A stretch of DNA of 64,000 nucleotides from Mycolicibacterium arabiense. GTDB taxonomy: Bacteria > Actinomycetota > Actinomycetes > Mycobacteriales > Mycobacteriaceae. This document shows positions 18,854-27,160 of the stretch, one piece after another. A model generated the notes under the pieces. It worked only from the letters and a program-made list of their open reading frames with translations, had not been told where the DNA came from and ran no database searches. The stretch lies in the NCBI RefSeq assembly GCF_010731815.2, contig NZ_AP022593.1, positions 1,364,001-1,428,000 of the forward strand, read 5' to 3'. Made by a program: the position numbers and the translations under genes. Numbering within the stretch: the stretch's first letter is position 1; each line of letters opens with the position of its first letter.

Positions 18854-20331
18854 AGCTCGCCCGCCTCCACTGCCTCCTTCGTGTGCTGCGCTCGCGCGAT
18901 GTCCTTGGCGGAGAAGCCGATCCAGAACGCGGCGACGCCCACCAGGATCGAGACGCCTGCGACCCACAGCAGGGAGTACGTGTATCCCTCGCCGAGGGCG
19001 TCGAGCTGAGGCGGTGTCATGTTCTTCACCGGGCCCGTCGTGCCGCCGAGGTACAGCGTGCGCGACTGCTGGACCGCCATGATCGCGACCAGGACGAGCG
19101 GGCCGCCGAGGTTCTGCACCATCAGCGTGATCGCGGAGACCGGCCCGATCTCGCTGGGCCCCACCTTCGCGACCGCGCAGAGCGGCAGCACCACCGAGAT
19201 GATCCCGATGCCGAACCCGCCGATCACGATCGGCAGGAAGAGGTTGGGGAAGTACGGGATGGTCCGGTCCAGCGTCGATCCGTAGAGCATCGCGGCGAGC
19301 ACGAACAGGCCGCCTCCGATGATCAGCCAGCGCGGGGCGTACATGGGCGCCAGCCGGGTGGCCAGGACGTTGCCTACTCCAACCGCGACCGCGAACGGCA
19401 GGAAGCAGATGCCTGCCCGCAGGGCGGAGTAGCCGAGCACGTCCTGGGCCAGCAGACCCACCATCACCGTCACCGTCAGCAGCACGCCGCCGCCGAGGAA
19501 CCACGCGGTGAACGTCGCCACCCGGTTGCGATCACTGAACACCGAGAACGGCACCAGCGGGTTGTCCGCGGTGCGCTCGACGAAGAAGAACGAGAGGAAG
19601 AAGACCACCGCGGCGACGGCTGCACCGATGACCCAGGGGTCGACCCAGCCGCGTGGCGGGCCCTGCGTGAAGACCAGGACCGCCGAGGCGCAGCCTAGCG
19701 TCGCCAGCAGTGCGCCCGTGACGTCGAGCTTGAGCCGTTCGTGGTTCGTCTCGGCGATCTTGTAGACCGCCACGACGATGATCACGATGCCGATCGGCAC
19801 GTTGATGAGGAATGCCAGACGCCACGAGATGACGGTCAGCAGGCCGCCGAGCACCAGGCCCATCACGGACCCGATCGCCTGCATGCCCGCCGACACGGCC
19901 ATCGCCTGGTTCCTGGCCTGCCCGACGGCATACGTCGTCGCGATCAGCGCCAGCCCGGTCGGCGCGGCCACTGCCGCCCCGACCCCCTGCAGCGCGCGGG
20001 CCACAATCAGCGTGTACTCGTCGGTCGCGAGCCCGCAGACCAGCGAGGCGATGGTGAAGACCCCGACGCCGGAGAGAAATGCCCGTTTGTGGCCGATGGC
20101 ATCGCCGACCCGGCCGCCGAGCAGCAGCAGACCACCGAACGCCAGCACGTAGGCGGTGATGACCCAACTCTTGCCCGCGTCCGACATGTCGAGGTCGGCC
20201 TGCATGCGCGGTAGCGCGACGATCACGATGGTGCCGTCGAGCGTCGACATCAGTTGCATGCCGGTGATCGCGACGATGGCGGCGCCGAGGACCGATGAGG
20301 ACAGCGGTGCGGTACCGCGCTCGGCAGACAT
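18850..20331 (-). CDS. MFS drug efflux transporter, DHA2 family, EfpA paralogue
   Basis: 493 aa with about 14 hydrophobic helices. Motif A is GGRVGDAIGHKRAFL. It shares long identical stretches with the nearby efpA product, including SRTLYLGGTTGPVKNM and the C-terminal AGEL, so it is a true paralogue rather than a generic MFS. It exports compounds across the inner membrane using the proton gradient. TAGGGT (20345-20340) lies eight bases before the ATG, and a 6-6-6 inverted repeat overlaps it. The downstream PCD-VOC gene is translationally coupled. Confidence 0.88.
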   Translation of the reverse strand: MSAERGTAPLSSSVLGAAIVAITGMQLMSTLDGTIVIVALPRMQADLDMSDAGKSWVITAYVLAFGGLLLLGGRVGDAIGHKRAFLSGVGVFTIASLVCGLATDEYTLIVARALQGVGAAVAAPTGLALIATTYAVGQARNQAMAVSAGMQAIGSVMGLVLGGLLTVISWRLAFLINVPIGIVIIVVAVYKIAETNHERLKLDVTGALLATLGCASAVLVFTQGPPRGWVDPWVIGAAVAAVVFFLSFFFVERTADNPLVPFSVFSDRNRVATFTAWFLGGGVLLTVTVMVGLLAQDVLGYSALRAGICFLPFAVAVGVGNVLATRLAPMYAPRWLIIGGGLFVLAAMLYGSTLDRTIPYFPNLFLPIVIGGFGIGIISVVLPLCAVAKVGPSEIGPVSAITLMVQNLGGPLVLVAIMAVQQSRTLYLGGTTGPVKNMTPPQLDALGEGYTYSLLWVAGVSILVGVAAFWIGFSAKDIARAQHTKEAVEAGEL

Positions 20332-20340
20332 GTCTCGCCA

Positions 20341-20358
20341 CCCTACCGATTAGTAGGG
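20341..20358. promoter_or_regulatory. Perfect inverted repeat CCCTAC-N6-GTAGGG at the EfpA-paralogue promoter
   Basis: Six-base arms (20341-20346 and 20353-20358) around a 6-nt spacer. It overlaps the predicted -10 TAGGGT (20345-20340, minus strand). Geometry and the TAC/GTA inner bases match the repeat at efpA (23879-23896). It is a probable repressor operator. Confidence 0.55.
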
Positions 20359-20399
20359 ACCGCCGGTAACGGCAACCGTCGACCGGGGCTTACGAGTCG

Positions 20400-21227
20400 C
20401 TAACCAATGTCGGCGGTCGCTGCCTCGTCGCGCTGCGGCAGCAGGTCGTCGAGACGTTCCCGCAGCGCCGTGGTGACCAGCTGCCACGCGTCGGACCCGA
20501 GGACGAGCCGCCGCGGCGGATTGGCCGAGTCGCCCGCCCGGACGATGGCGGCGACGGTCTTCTCCTGGCTGTCGACCATCTCCTCGACCGACATCGGTGG
20601 CTGGTCCGCCGGGCCGCCGCGGTAGGGCTCGCTGAGCGGCACCCGGGTGGCGGCGTCGAAGAAGCCCGTCCGGACGACGCCCGGTTCGACGAGCGTCGTG
20701 CGGATGCCGAACGGTTCGACCTCCTGGGCCAGGGCCTCGTAGAAACCCTCGATCCCCCACTTGGTCACGTGGTACATCGAGAACCCGGGGAAGGCGATGT
20801 GGGCGCCCATGCTCGACATCTGCATCAAGAGGCCGCCGCCCTGGGCGCGCAGATGCGGCACCACGGCACGTGCCAGCTGCACCGAGCCCGTCAGGTTCGT
20901 GTCGATCATGCGGTGCACGTCGTCGTCGGAGAGGTCCTCGGCGGCGCCGAAGACCCCGTACCCGGCGTTGGCCACGACGACGTCGATGCGGGTGTGAGCG
21001 TCGAAGGCCTCGTCGACGACGGCACGCAGCCGCGCGGTGTCGGTGACGTCGAGCGGTCGCAGCCAGAGCCGGTCGCCGTAGCGATCGAGGAGGTCGGCGA
21101 GTGCTGCGGTGTCGCGGGCGGTTGCCGCCACGCGGTCTCCGCGGGCGAGCAGTTGCTCGGCGAGTTCGCGCCCCATTCCGCGGGATGCGCCTGCGATGAA
21201 CCAGGTCTTGGGTGTCTCGGATGCCAT
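20400..21227 (-). CDS. Short-chain dehydrogenase/reductase
   Basis: 275 aa from the ATG at 21227, preceded by GGAAGAGG; an upstream extension overlapping the LysR promoter is unlikely. The cofactor motif is AGASRGMGRELA (TGxxxGxG type, with an alanine for the first Thr), followed by NAGYG, the catalytic Tyr/Lys in YHVTKWGIEGF and Ser in MSSMG. It is a classical SDR likely using NADP. The substrate is unknown. It is divergent from a LysR regulator, the usual arrangement for a regulator and its target. Confidence 0.88.
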   Translation of the reverse strand: MASETPKTWFIAGASRGMGRELAEQLLARGDRVAATARDTAALADLLDRYGDRLWLRPLDVTDTARLRAVVDEAFDAHTRIDVVVANAGYGVFGAAEDLSDDDVHRMIDTNLTGSVQLARAVVPHLRAQGGGLLMQMSSMGAHIAFPGFSMYHVTKWGIEGFYEALAQEVEPFGIRTTLVEPGVVRTGFFDAATRVPLSEPYRGGPADQPPMSVEEMVDSQEKTVAAIVRAGDSANPPRRLVLGSDAWQLVTTALRERLDDLLPQRDEAATADIG

Positions 21228-21243
21228 GTCGGCCTCTTCCTCA

Positions 21244-21280
21244 GCTCGGTGTCGGTCGACAGGTGCAACGGACACCGAGC
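21244..21280. promoter_or_regulatory. 10-bp perfect inverted repeat between the SDR and LysR genes
   Basis: GCTCGGTGTC (21244-21253) and GACACCGAGC (21271-21280) are exact reverse complements separated by 17 nt. The dyad lies 17-53 bases upstream of the SDR start and 57-93 upstream of the LysR start. It is a candidate LysR regulatory site, or a 5' leader hairpin on the SDR transcript. Confidence 0.5.
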
Positions 21281-21324
21281 CGGAGTTGATCCATGCGCGC
21301 GATGAGCATCCCGCATCTCGGACA

Positions 21325-21330
21325 TACGCT
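21325..21330 (+). promoter_or_regulatory. -10 box of the leaderless LysR gene
   Basis: TACGCT ends six bases before the ATG at 21337. This is the spacing expected when transcription begins at the A of the start codon. No convincing -35 is seen and there is no ribosome binding site. Confidence 0.55.
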
Positions 21331-21336
21331 TGGCGC

Positions 21337-22284
21337 ATGGCTACGCGAACCCGGGTGGACGAGATGACGCTGGCCGGTCTGCGCGTCTGCCGTGAGATCG
21401 CGCTGCTCGGGTCGTTCAGCGCCGCGGCCCGATCGCTGGGCTACTCGCAACCGGCGATCTCCCGTCAGGTGGCCGCGATGGAGGCGGCGGCGGGGATGCC
21501 GCTGTTCGTGCGCGAGACCCGCGGGGTCCGCCTCACTGCGGCGGGGACTGCCGTGGTGAACCACGCCGGTCGCATCCTCGGCGACGTGGACTCGCTCGGC
21601 CAAGATCTCGAGGGTCTCGGCGACAGACTGGTCGGCCGGCTGCGCGTGGGCGTGTTCCCCACCGCGGCTGCCGTGCTCGCGCCGAGGGCCATCGCGCACC
21701 TGACGTCGGAGCACCCGGCGCTCTCGGTTCGACTCAGCGAGGCGTCGACGCCCGCGCTGCTCGGCGAGCTGCGCAACGGGCGTCTCGCCGTCGCCGTCAT
21801 CGCGGCGGGCACCGGTCTACCGTCCTACGACCTGGAAGGTCTCGTGGTGCGCAGGATCCCGGCGGGCGACTTGTGCGTCGCGGTATGGGAGGGCCACCGG
21901 TTGGCCACCCGTGCGGGCAGCGCGCCTGCGCCGGTGGACGAACTGGCAGGCGAGCGCTGGGTGGTGGGTGTGGGCGACAGGGGCGACCCGCAGTTCGCGG
22001 CGTGGCCGACGCTGCGCGAGCCGGTGATCGCCCATCGCGCACGGAGTTGGCCGTCGCGGCTGGGTCTCGTCGCGGCCGGGCTCGGTATCTGCGTCATGCC
22101 CGAACTCGCCGCGGCGTCGACGCCCGAGGGAGTGACGACGGTCCGCGTGGACGATCCGGGCTGGCCCGGTCGCGTCACGCTGGCGGTCGCGATGGCGAAC
22201 CCGACTGCCGAGGTACGCGCCGCGCTCGACGCACTGGAGTCGGCCGGCCTCGGCATCCGCGCCTATCTGCGGGGACCCGACTAG
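21337..22284 (+). CDS. LysR-family transcriptional regulator
   Basis: 315 aa from the ATG at 21337. The HTH is at about 20-45 (SFSAAARSLGYSQPAISRQVAAME). An LTTR substrate-binding domain follows from about residue 95 (GRLRVGVFPTAAAVLAPRAI). It is divergently transcribed from the SDR gene, which it probably regulates together with itself. The inducer is unknown. The start fits a leaderless mRNA with -10 at 21325-21330. Confidence 0.9.
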   Translation: MATRTRVDEMTLAGLRVCREIALLGSFSAAARSLGYSQPAISRQVAAMEAAAGMPLFVRETRGVRLTAAGTAVVNHAGRILGDVDSLGQDLEGLGDRLVGRLRVGVFPTAAAVLAPRAIAHLTSEHPALSVRLSEASTPALLGELRNGRLAVAVIAAGTGLPSYDLEGLVVRRIPAGDLCVAVWEGHRLATRAGSAPAPVDELAGERWVVGVGDRGDPQFAAWPTLREPVIAHRARSWPSRLGLVAAGLGICVMPELAAASTPEGVTTVRVDDPGWPGRVTLAVAMANPTAEVRAALDALESAGLGIRAYLRGPD

Positions 22285-22293
22285 CGCGACGAG

Positions 22294-23874
22294 CTACAGC
22301 TCTCCGGCGTCGATCGCGTCCTTGACTTCCTGGGCGTGGGCGACCTGCTCGGCGGTGTAGCCGATGAACAACGCGACGGCACCCACGACGACGGCGACGG
22401 CGGCGACCCAGAGCAGCCCGTAGGTGTAGCCCTGGTCGAGGGCGTGCAACTGCGCGGCGTCCATGTTCTTCACCGGCCCGGTCGTGCCGCCGAGGTACAG
22501 CGTGCGCGACGTGATGACGGCCTGGATGATGGCGAGCACCACGGGGCCACCGAGGTTCTGCAGCATCAGCGCGATCGCCGACACCGGCCCGATGTCGTCG
22601 AATCCGACGCCCGCGATGGCCGAGATCATCAGCGGCACCACGATCATGCCGATGCCGAGGCCACCGACGGTGATGGGCAGTACCAGGTTCGGGAAGTACG
22701 GGATGTCGCCGTGCAGCGTCGAGCCGTAGAGCATCGCGGCCAGGACCAGCACGCCACCGCCGATCACCAGCAGCCGCGGCGGGAACCGCGACGCCAGGAA
22801 CGACGACAGCCCGAGGCCGATGCCGAGTGCGATGACGAACGGGATGAATCCGATGCCGGCACGCAGGGCGCTGTAACCCATGACGTCCTGGACGTACAGG
22901 CCGATGAGCACGGTCAGCGTGAACATCACCCCGCCTGCGAGGAAGACCGCGGCGAACGTCGCGACCCGGTTGCGATCGCGGAAGAGGCTGAACGGCACCA
23001 CCGGGTTGACCGCGTTGCGCTCGACGTAGACGAAGGCGGCGAAGAACACGAACGCTCCGAGGCAGGAGCCCAGGGTCAGAGCCGACGTCCAGCCCTTCTC
23101 CGGCCCCATCGAGAAGCCGAACACCGCAGCCGTGCACGCCAGCGTCGCCAGGATGGCTCCCGCGGCGTCGAGCTTCATCCGCTCGCGGTTGGTCTCGCGC
23201 AGCGTCTTGCGCGCCAGGTAGATCATGATCAGGCCGATCGGGACGTTCACCAGGAACGCCCAGCGCCACGACACCTCGGTCAACGCGCCACCGACGACCA
23301 GACCCATCACGGATCCGACGCCGGTCATCGCGGCGAACACCGCGGTGGCGGCGTTGCGGGCCGGGCCCTTCGGAAACGTCGTCGCGATCAGCGCGAGGCC
23401 GGTCGGCGAGGCGATCGCTGCACCGACACCCTGCAGCAGGCGGGCCACGACGAGCGTCGACTCGTCCCACGCGACACCGCAGAGGATGGAGGCGATCGTG
23501 AACAGCGAGACGCCGACGATGAAGGTCTTCTTGCGGCCGATCGTGTCGCCGAGCCGGCCACCGAGCAGCATGAGCCCGCCGAACGTCAGCACGTAGGCCG
23601 TGATGACCCAGCTGCGCCCGGCGTCGGACAGGTTGAGTTCGTCCTGGATCTTAGGAAGTGCGACGATCGCGACGGTGCTGTCCATCGTCGCCAGCAGCTG
23701 CATGCCGCCGATCGCGATGACCGCGGCGAGGAAGCGACGTGACGGCAACCACGTTGGGTACCAACTGCTTCGCGTGATCTGCGTTGGCGTGATCGGCATG
23801 GGAAGCGCCCCTTCGCCGGAGTCCTCGGACTTACGGCCGGCAACGGCGCGCTCCGCGTCATTGAGAGCGGGCAT
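22294..23874 (-). CDS. efpA: MFS efflux transporter EfpA
   Basis: 526 aa, 14 predicted helices. An N-terminal cytoplasmic extension of about 45 residues is characteristic of mycobacterial EfpA (530 aa in M. tuberculosis, Rv2846c). Motif A is GGRLGDTIGRKKTF and motif C-like sequence is GVGSVMGLVVGGAL. EfpA is an essential or drug-inducible efflux or lipid transporter in the inner membrane. A TTAAAG-17-TAAGGT promoter lies immediately upstream. The -10 (23888-23883) ends eight bases before the ATG, so the leader is at most a couple of bases. A perfect 18-bp dyad overlaps the -10. Confidence 0.93.
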   Translation of the reverse strand: MPALNDAERAVAGRKSEDSGEGALPMPITPTQITRSSWYPTWLPSRRFLAAVIAIGGMQLLATMDSTVAIVALPKIQDELNLSDAGRSWVITAYVLTFGGLMLLGGRLGDTIGRKKTFIVGVSLFTIASILCGVAWDESTLVVARLLQGVGAAIASPTGLALIATTFPKGPARNAATAVFAAMTGVGSVMGLVVGGALTEVSWRWAFLVNVPIGLIMIYLARKTLRETNRERMKLDAAGAILATLACTAAVFGFSMGPEKGWTSALTLGSCLGAFVFFAAFVYVERNAVNPVVPFSLFRDRNRVATFAAVFLAGGVMFTLTVLIGLYVQDVMGYSALRAGIGFIPFVIALGIGLGLSSFLASRFPPRLLVIGGGVLVLAAMLYGSTLHGDIPYFPNLVLPITVGGLGIGMIVVPLMISAIAGVGFDDIGPVSAIALMLQNLGGPVVLAIIQAVITSRTLYLGGTTGPVKNMDAAQLHALDQGYTYGLLWVAAVAVVVGAVALFIGYTAEQVAHAQEVKDAIDAGEL

Positions 23875-23878
23875 GCTC

Positions 23879-23896
23879 GATTACCTTACAGTAATC
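23879..23896. promoter_or_regulatory. Perfect inverted repeat GATTAC-N6-GTAATC at the efpA promoter
   Basis: Arms are 23879-23884 and 23891-23896 around a 6-nt spacer. It covers the -10 TAAGGT (23888-23883) of efpA. Binding here would prevent initiation, so a TetR- or MarR-like repressor of drug efflux is a reasonable inference. Confidence 0.6.
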
Positions 23897-23907
23897 TTAG
23901 GAATCCT

Positions 23908-25122
23908 TTAAGCCGCGAAGGCTGCCACGGCCCCGATCACGATGATCGCGGGGGGCCTTATGCCCTCCGAACGGATCTGTTCGGCCGCGCCGGCCAGGGT
24001 CGTCCGCAGGGTCCGCTGCGCGGCGGTCGTGCCGTGCTGGACGACGACCACCGGCGTTTCCGCAGGTCGACCGCCCTCCAACAGGACCTTCGAGAACAGC
24101 TCGATGCGCTCGACGGCCATCAGCAGGACGATCGTTCCGGACAGCGCCGCCAACGCATTCCAATTCACTAACGATTCGGGATGGTCGGGTGCGAGATGCC
24201 CGCTGACCACCACGAACTCGTGGTTCACGGCCCGGTGCGTCACGGGTACGCCTGCCATCGCGGGAACCGATATGGCGCTGGTCACACCGGGTACGACGGT
24301 CACCGGGATCCCGGCCTCGGCGCACGCGATCACCTCTTCGTAGCCGCGCGCGAACACGAACGGGTCACCGCCCTTGAGGCGGACGACGAACTTGCCCTCC
24401 CTGGCCCGTTCCACCAGCACGGCGTTGATCGCGTCCTGGGCCATCGCCCGCCCGTACGGGATCTTCGCGGCGTCGATCACCTCGACGTGCGGAGCCAGCT
24501 CGGCGAGCAGTTCGGGCGGTGCCAGCCGGTCGGCGACGACGACGTCGGCCTGAGCCAGCAACCTGCGGCCGCGCACCGTGATCAGCTCGGGGTCTCCCGG
24601 TCCGCCGCCGACCAGCGCGACGCCGCCGCGCAGCGATTCGGACCCCGTGTCGGCGATGACGCCGCTCTGCAGTGCCTCGTTGATCGCGGTGCGGATCGCG
24701 GCGGAGCGCCGATGCTCCCCGCCCGCCAGCACGCCGACCGACAGCCCGTCGTACTCGAAGGACGCGGGGGTCACCGCCGTGCCGTCCTGTGCCGCGTCGG
24801 CGCGCACGCAGAACACGTGTCTGCTCTCGGCCTCCGCGACGATCGCGGCGTTGACGTCCGGATCGTCGGTGGCGGCCATGGCGTACCAGGCGCCGTCGAG
24901 GTCACCGTCGCGGTAGTCGCGCAGCTCCAAGTGGATGCCCGGCCGCTGATCCTTGAGTGCTTCGACTGCGGGCGTGGCGGCTCTGGCGATCACGTGCACG
25001 TCGGCGCCGTTGGCCAGCAGCAGGGGCAACCGCCGCTGGGCCACGGTGCCGCCGCCGATCACGACGACCTTGCGGCCGGACAGCCGAAGCCCGACGAGGT
25101 AGGCGTTCTCGGTCACGATCAC
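23908..25122 (-). CDS. cysG: Siroheme synthase: precorrin-2 dehydrogenase plus uroporphyrinogen-III C-methyltransferase
   Basis: 404 aa from a GTG at 25122 (GTGA overlap with the cobB stop). The N-terminal NAD-dependent domain has GGGTVAQRRL (23-32). From about residue 165 the SAM-dependent methyltransferase domain shows VALVGGGPGDPELITVRG, VRLKGGDPFVFARGYEE and VVPGVTSAI, the SUMT signatures. It makes precorrin-2 from uroporphyrinogen III and oxidises it to sirohydrochlorin, at the branch between siroheme and cobalamin. It corresponds to Rv2847c and ends the chelatase-cobO-cobB-cysG operon. Confidence 0.93.
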   Translation of the reverse strand: MIVTENAYLVGLRLSGRKVVVIGGGTVAQRRLPLLLANGADVHVIARAATPAVEALKDQRPGIHLELRDYRDGDLDGAWYAMAATDDPDVNAAIVAEAESRHVFCVRADAAQDGTAVTPASFEYDGLSVGVLAGGEHRRSAAIRTAINEALQSGVIADTGSESLRGGVALVGGGPGDPELITVRGRRLLAQADVVVADRLAPPELLAELAPHVEVIDAAKIPYGRAMAQDAINAVLVERAREGKFVVRLKGGDPFVFARGYEEVIACAEAGIPVTVVPGVTSAISVPAMAGVPVTHRAVNHEFVVVSGHLAPDHPESLVNWNALAALSGTIVLLMAVERIELFSKVLLEGGRPAETPVVVVQHGTTAAQRTLRTTLAGAAEQIRSEGIRPPAIIVIGAVAAFAA

Positions 25123-26519
25123 CCGCCGAGCTTAGAGGCTGCACGAGTGGCGCTCGACTCGACCGCCGCCGCCGCGAACCGGGTGGCAGCGGCCGGGTGG
25201 GCCGCTGCGTGGGTGTGCAGGTACGCCGCATGCACGCCGTCGAGCACGGCGCCGTCGGACACGTTGCGCATCGCGCTGCTCGTCGACCCCGCGCGAAACA
25301 CCCACGCCGGTGCGTAGTCTCGCGCGAACTCGACCGCGGTGCGGTGGAACTCGTGGCCTACCGCACGCGAGCCGGCGGCGTGCAGCGCCGAGTCCGACGT
25401 CGCCACGGCGTCGCGGTAGCCGAGGGTGAGCCGCGGCGTGAAGGTGGCAGACCCCGCGAGGACGCCGCACATCGGTGCCCCGTCGAGGTCGTCGACGAGG
25501 TAGGTCAGCCCCGCGCATTCGGCATGAATGGGCCCGCCGGTGCGGGCGAGGTCCCGGATCTGTTGCCGCACGGTCGCATTGGCCGACAGCTCACCGGTGA
25601 ACTGTTCCGGGAACCCACCGGGCAGCACGACCGCCCCGGTGCCGTCGGGCAGCGGATCGATCAGCGGGTCGAAGTCGACGACCTCGGCGCCGGTGGCGCA
25701 CAGCAGTTCGCGGTGCTCGGGGTAGCCGAAGCTGAACGCCCGCCCGGCCGCCATCGCGATCACCGCGCCGCGGCCCGCGGGTTCCGCGACGACCGGGTCC
25801 CATGCCGCGCCGCCGACATGTCCTGCGGCGGCGGCGATCACTGCAGCCAGGTCGACGTGGCGGGTCACCAGATCGGTCATCGCCGCCACTGCCCGGTCGG
25901 CCATCGCGCCGTATTCGACGGCGGTCACCAGGCCGAGATGCCGTGAGGGAATCGACAATTCGTCGGCGCGGGGAATGGCGCCGAGCACCTGCACGCCCGC
26001 GTGTTCGCAGGCCTGCCGCAGCACCTCCTCGTGCCGCGGCGATCCGACGCGGTTGAGGATCACCCCGGCGATCCGCAACGAGTCGTCGAACGTCGAGAAG
26101 CCGTGCAGCAGCGCGCCGACGCTCTGGCTCTGGCCGCGAGCGTCGACCACCAGCACCACCGGAGCGCCCAGCAGACCGGCGACCTGCGCGGTGGACCCGC
26201 GGGCGACGCCGACGGCGTGCGGATCGATGCGGCCGTCGAACAGGCCCATCACGCCTTCGATCACGGCGACGTCGCAACCGTGGCTGCCGTGCAGGAAGAG
26301 CGGGCCGATGAGGTGCTCCCCCACCAGCACGGGGTCCAGATTGCGGCCCGGCCGCCCGGTGGCCAGCGCGTGATAGCCGGGATCGATGAAGTCGGGGCCC
26401 ACCTTGAACGGCGCGACGCGGTGCCCGGCCCGCCGCAACGCCCCCATGAGGCCGGTGGCGACGGTGGTCTTGCCGCTACCCGACGAGGGCGCGGCGACGA
26501 CGACGGCGGGCACGCTCAC
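25119..26519 (-). CDS. cobB: Cobyrinic/hydrogenobyrinic acid a,c-diamide synthase
   Basis: 466 aa. The N-terminal dethiobiotin-synthetase-like ATP domain has the P-loop APSSGSGKTTVA (9-20). The C-terminal class I glutamine amidotransferase-like domain has GGFPEQFTGEL and the cysteine nucleophile in HAECAGLTYL. It amidates the a and c side chains of the corrin ring using glutamine and ATP. It corresponds to Rv2848c. It is ten bases from cobO upstream and overlaps cysG downstream, so it is part of one operon. Confidence 0.93.
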   Translation of the reverse strand: MSVPAVVVAAPSSGSGKTTVATGLMGALRRAGHRVAPFKVGPDFIDPGYHALATGRPGRNLDPVLVGEHLIGPLFLHGSHGCDVAVIEGVMGLFDGRIDPHAVGVARGSTAQVAGLLGAPVVLVVDARGQSQSVGALLHGFSTFDDSLRIAGVILNRVGSPRHEEVLRQACEHAGVQVLGAIPRADELSIPSRHLGLVTAVEYGAMADRAVAAMTDLVTRHVDLAAVIAAAAGHVGGAAWDPVVAEPAGRGAVIAMAAGRAFSFGYPEHRELLCATGAEVVDFDPLIDPLPDGTGAVVLPGGFPEQFTGELSANATVRQQIRDLARTGGPIHAECAGLTYLVDDLDGAPMCGVLAGSATFTPRLTLGYRDAVATSDSALHAAGSRAVGHEFHRTAVEFARDYAPAWVFRAGSTSSAMRNVSDGAVLDGVHAAYLHTHAAAHPAAATRFAAAAVESSATRAASKLGG

Positions 26520-26529
26520 GCCGACCCAC

Positions 26530-27144
26530 TCACCATTCGATGCCGCGCTGACCCTTGCGGCCGGCGTCCATCGGGTGCTTGACCTTGGTCATCTCGGTGA
26601 CGAGGTCCGCAGCGTCGATCAGGGCGGCGGGAGCGTCGCGGCCGGTGACCACGACGTGCTGCTGCCCGGGTCGCGACGCCAGCACGTCGACGACCTCACC
26701 GACGTCGACCCAGCCCCACTTGAGCGGGTAGGTGAACTCGTCGAGCACGTAGAAGTCGTGGCGCTGCTCGGCGATGCGCCGGGCGATCTCGGTCCATCCG
26801 TCGGCGGCCGCTGCCGCATGATCGACGTCGTCACCCTGCTTGCGGGTCCACGACCAGCCCGAGCCCATCTTGTGCCACTCGACCGCCCCGCCGACACCGT
26901 GCTCGTCGTGCAGCTCGCCGAGTCGGCGGAAGGCGGCCTCCTCGCCCACCTTCCACTTCGCACTCTTGACGAACTGGAAGACCCCGATGTCAAAACCCTG
27001 GTTCCAGGCGCGCAGGGCCATGCCGAACGCCGCGGTCGACTTGCCCTTGCCCGGACCGGTGTGCACGGCGAGCAACGGCGCATTGCGGCGCGCTCTGGTC
27101 GTCAGTCCGTCCGCGGGGACGACGAGCGGTTGACCCTGTGGCAT
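26530..27144 (-). CDS. cobO: Cob(I)yrinic acid a,c-diamide adenosyltransferase
   Basis: 204 aa from the ATG at 27144, preceded by AGGAG; an upstream in-frame extension lacks support. The P-loop is HTGPGKGKSTAAFG (28-41), typical of the CobA/CobO/BtuR family, with VLDEFTYPLKWGW and VVVTGRDAP. It transfers the 5'-deoxyadenosyl group of ATP to the reduced corrinoid cobalt. It corresponds to Rv2849c and sits 16 bp downstream of the chelatase ATPase. Confidence 0.94.
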   Translation of the reverse strand: MPQGQPLVVPADGLTTRARRNAPLLAVHTGPGKGKSTAAFGMALRAWNQGFDIGVFQFVKSAKWKVGEEAAFRRLGELHDEHGVGGAVEWHKMGSGWSWTRKQGDDVDHAAAAADGWTEIARRIAEQRHDFYVLDEFTYPLKWGWVDVGEVVDVLASRPGQQHVVVTGRDAPAALIDAADLVTEMTKVKHPMDAGRKGQRGIEW

Positions 27145-27160
27145 CCGACTCCTCTGCTGG

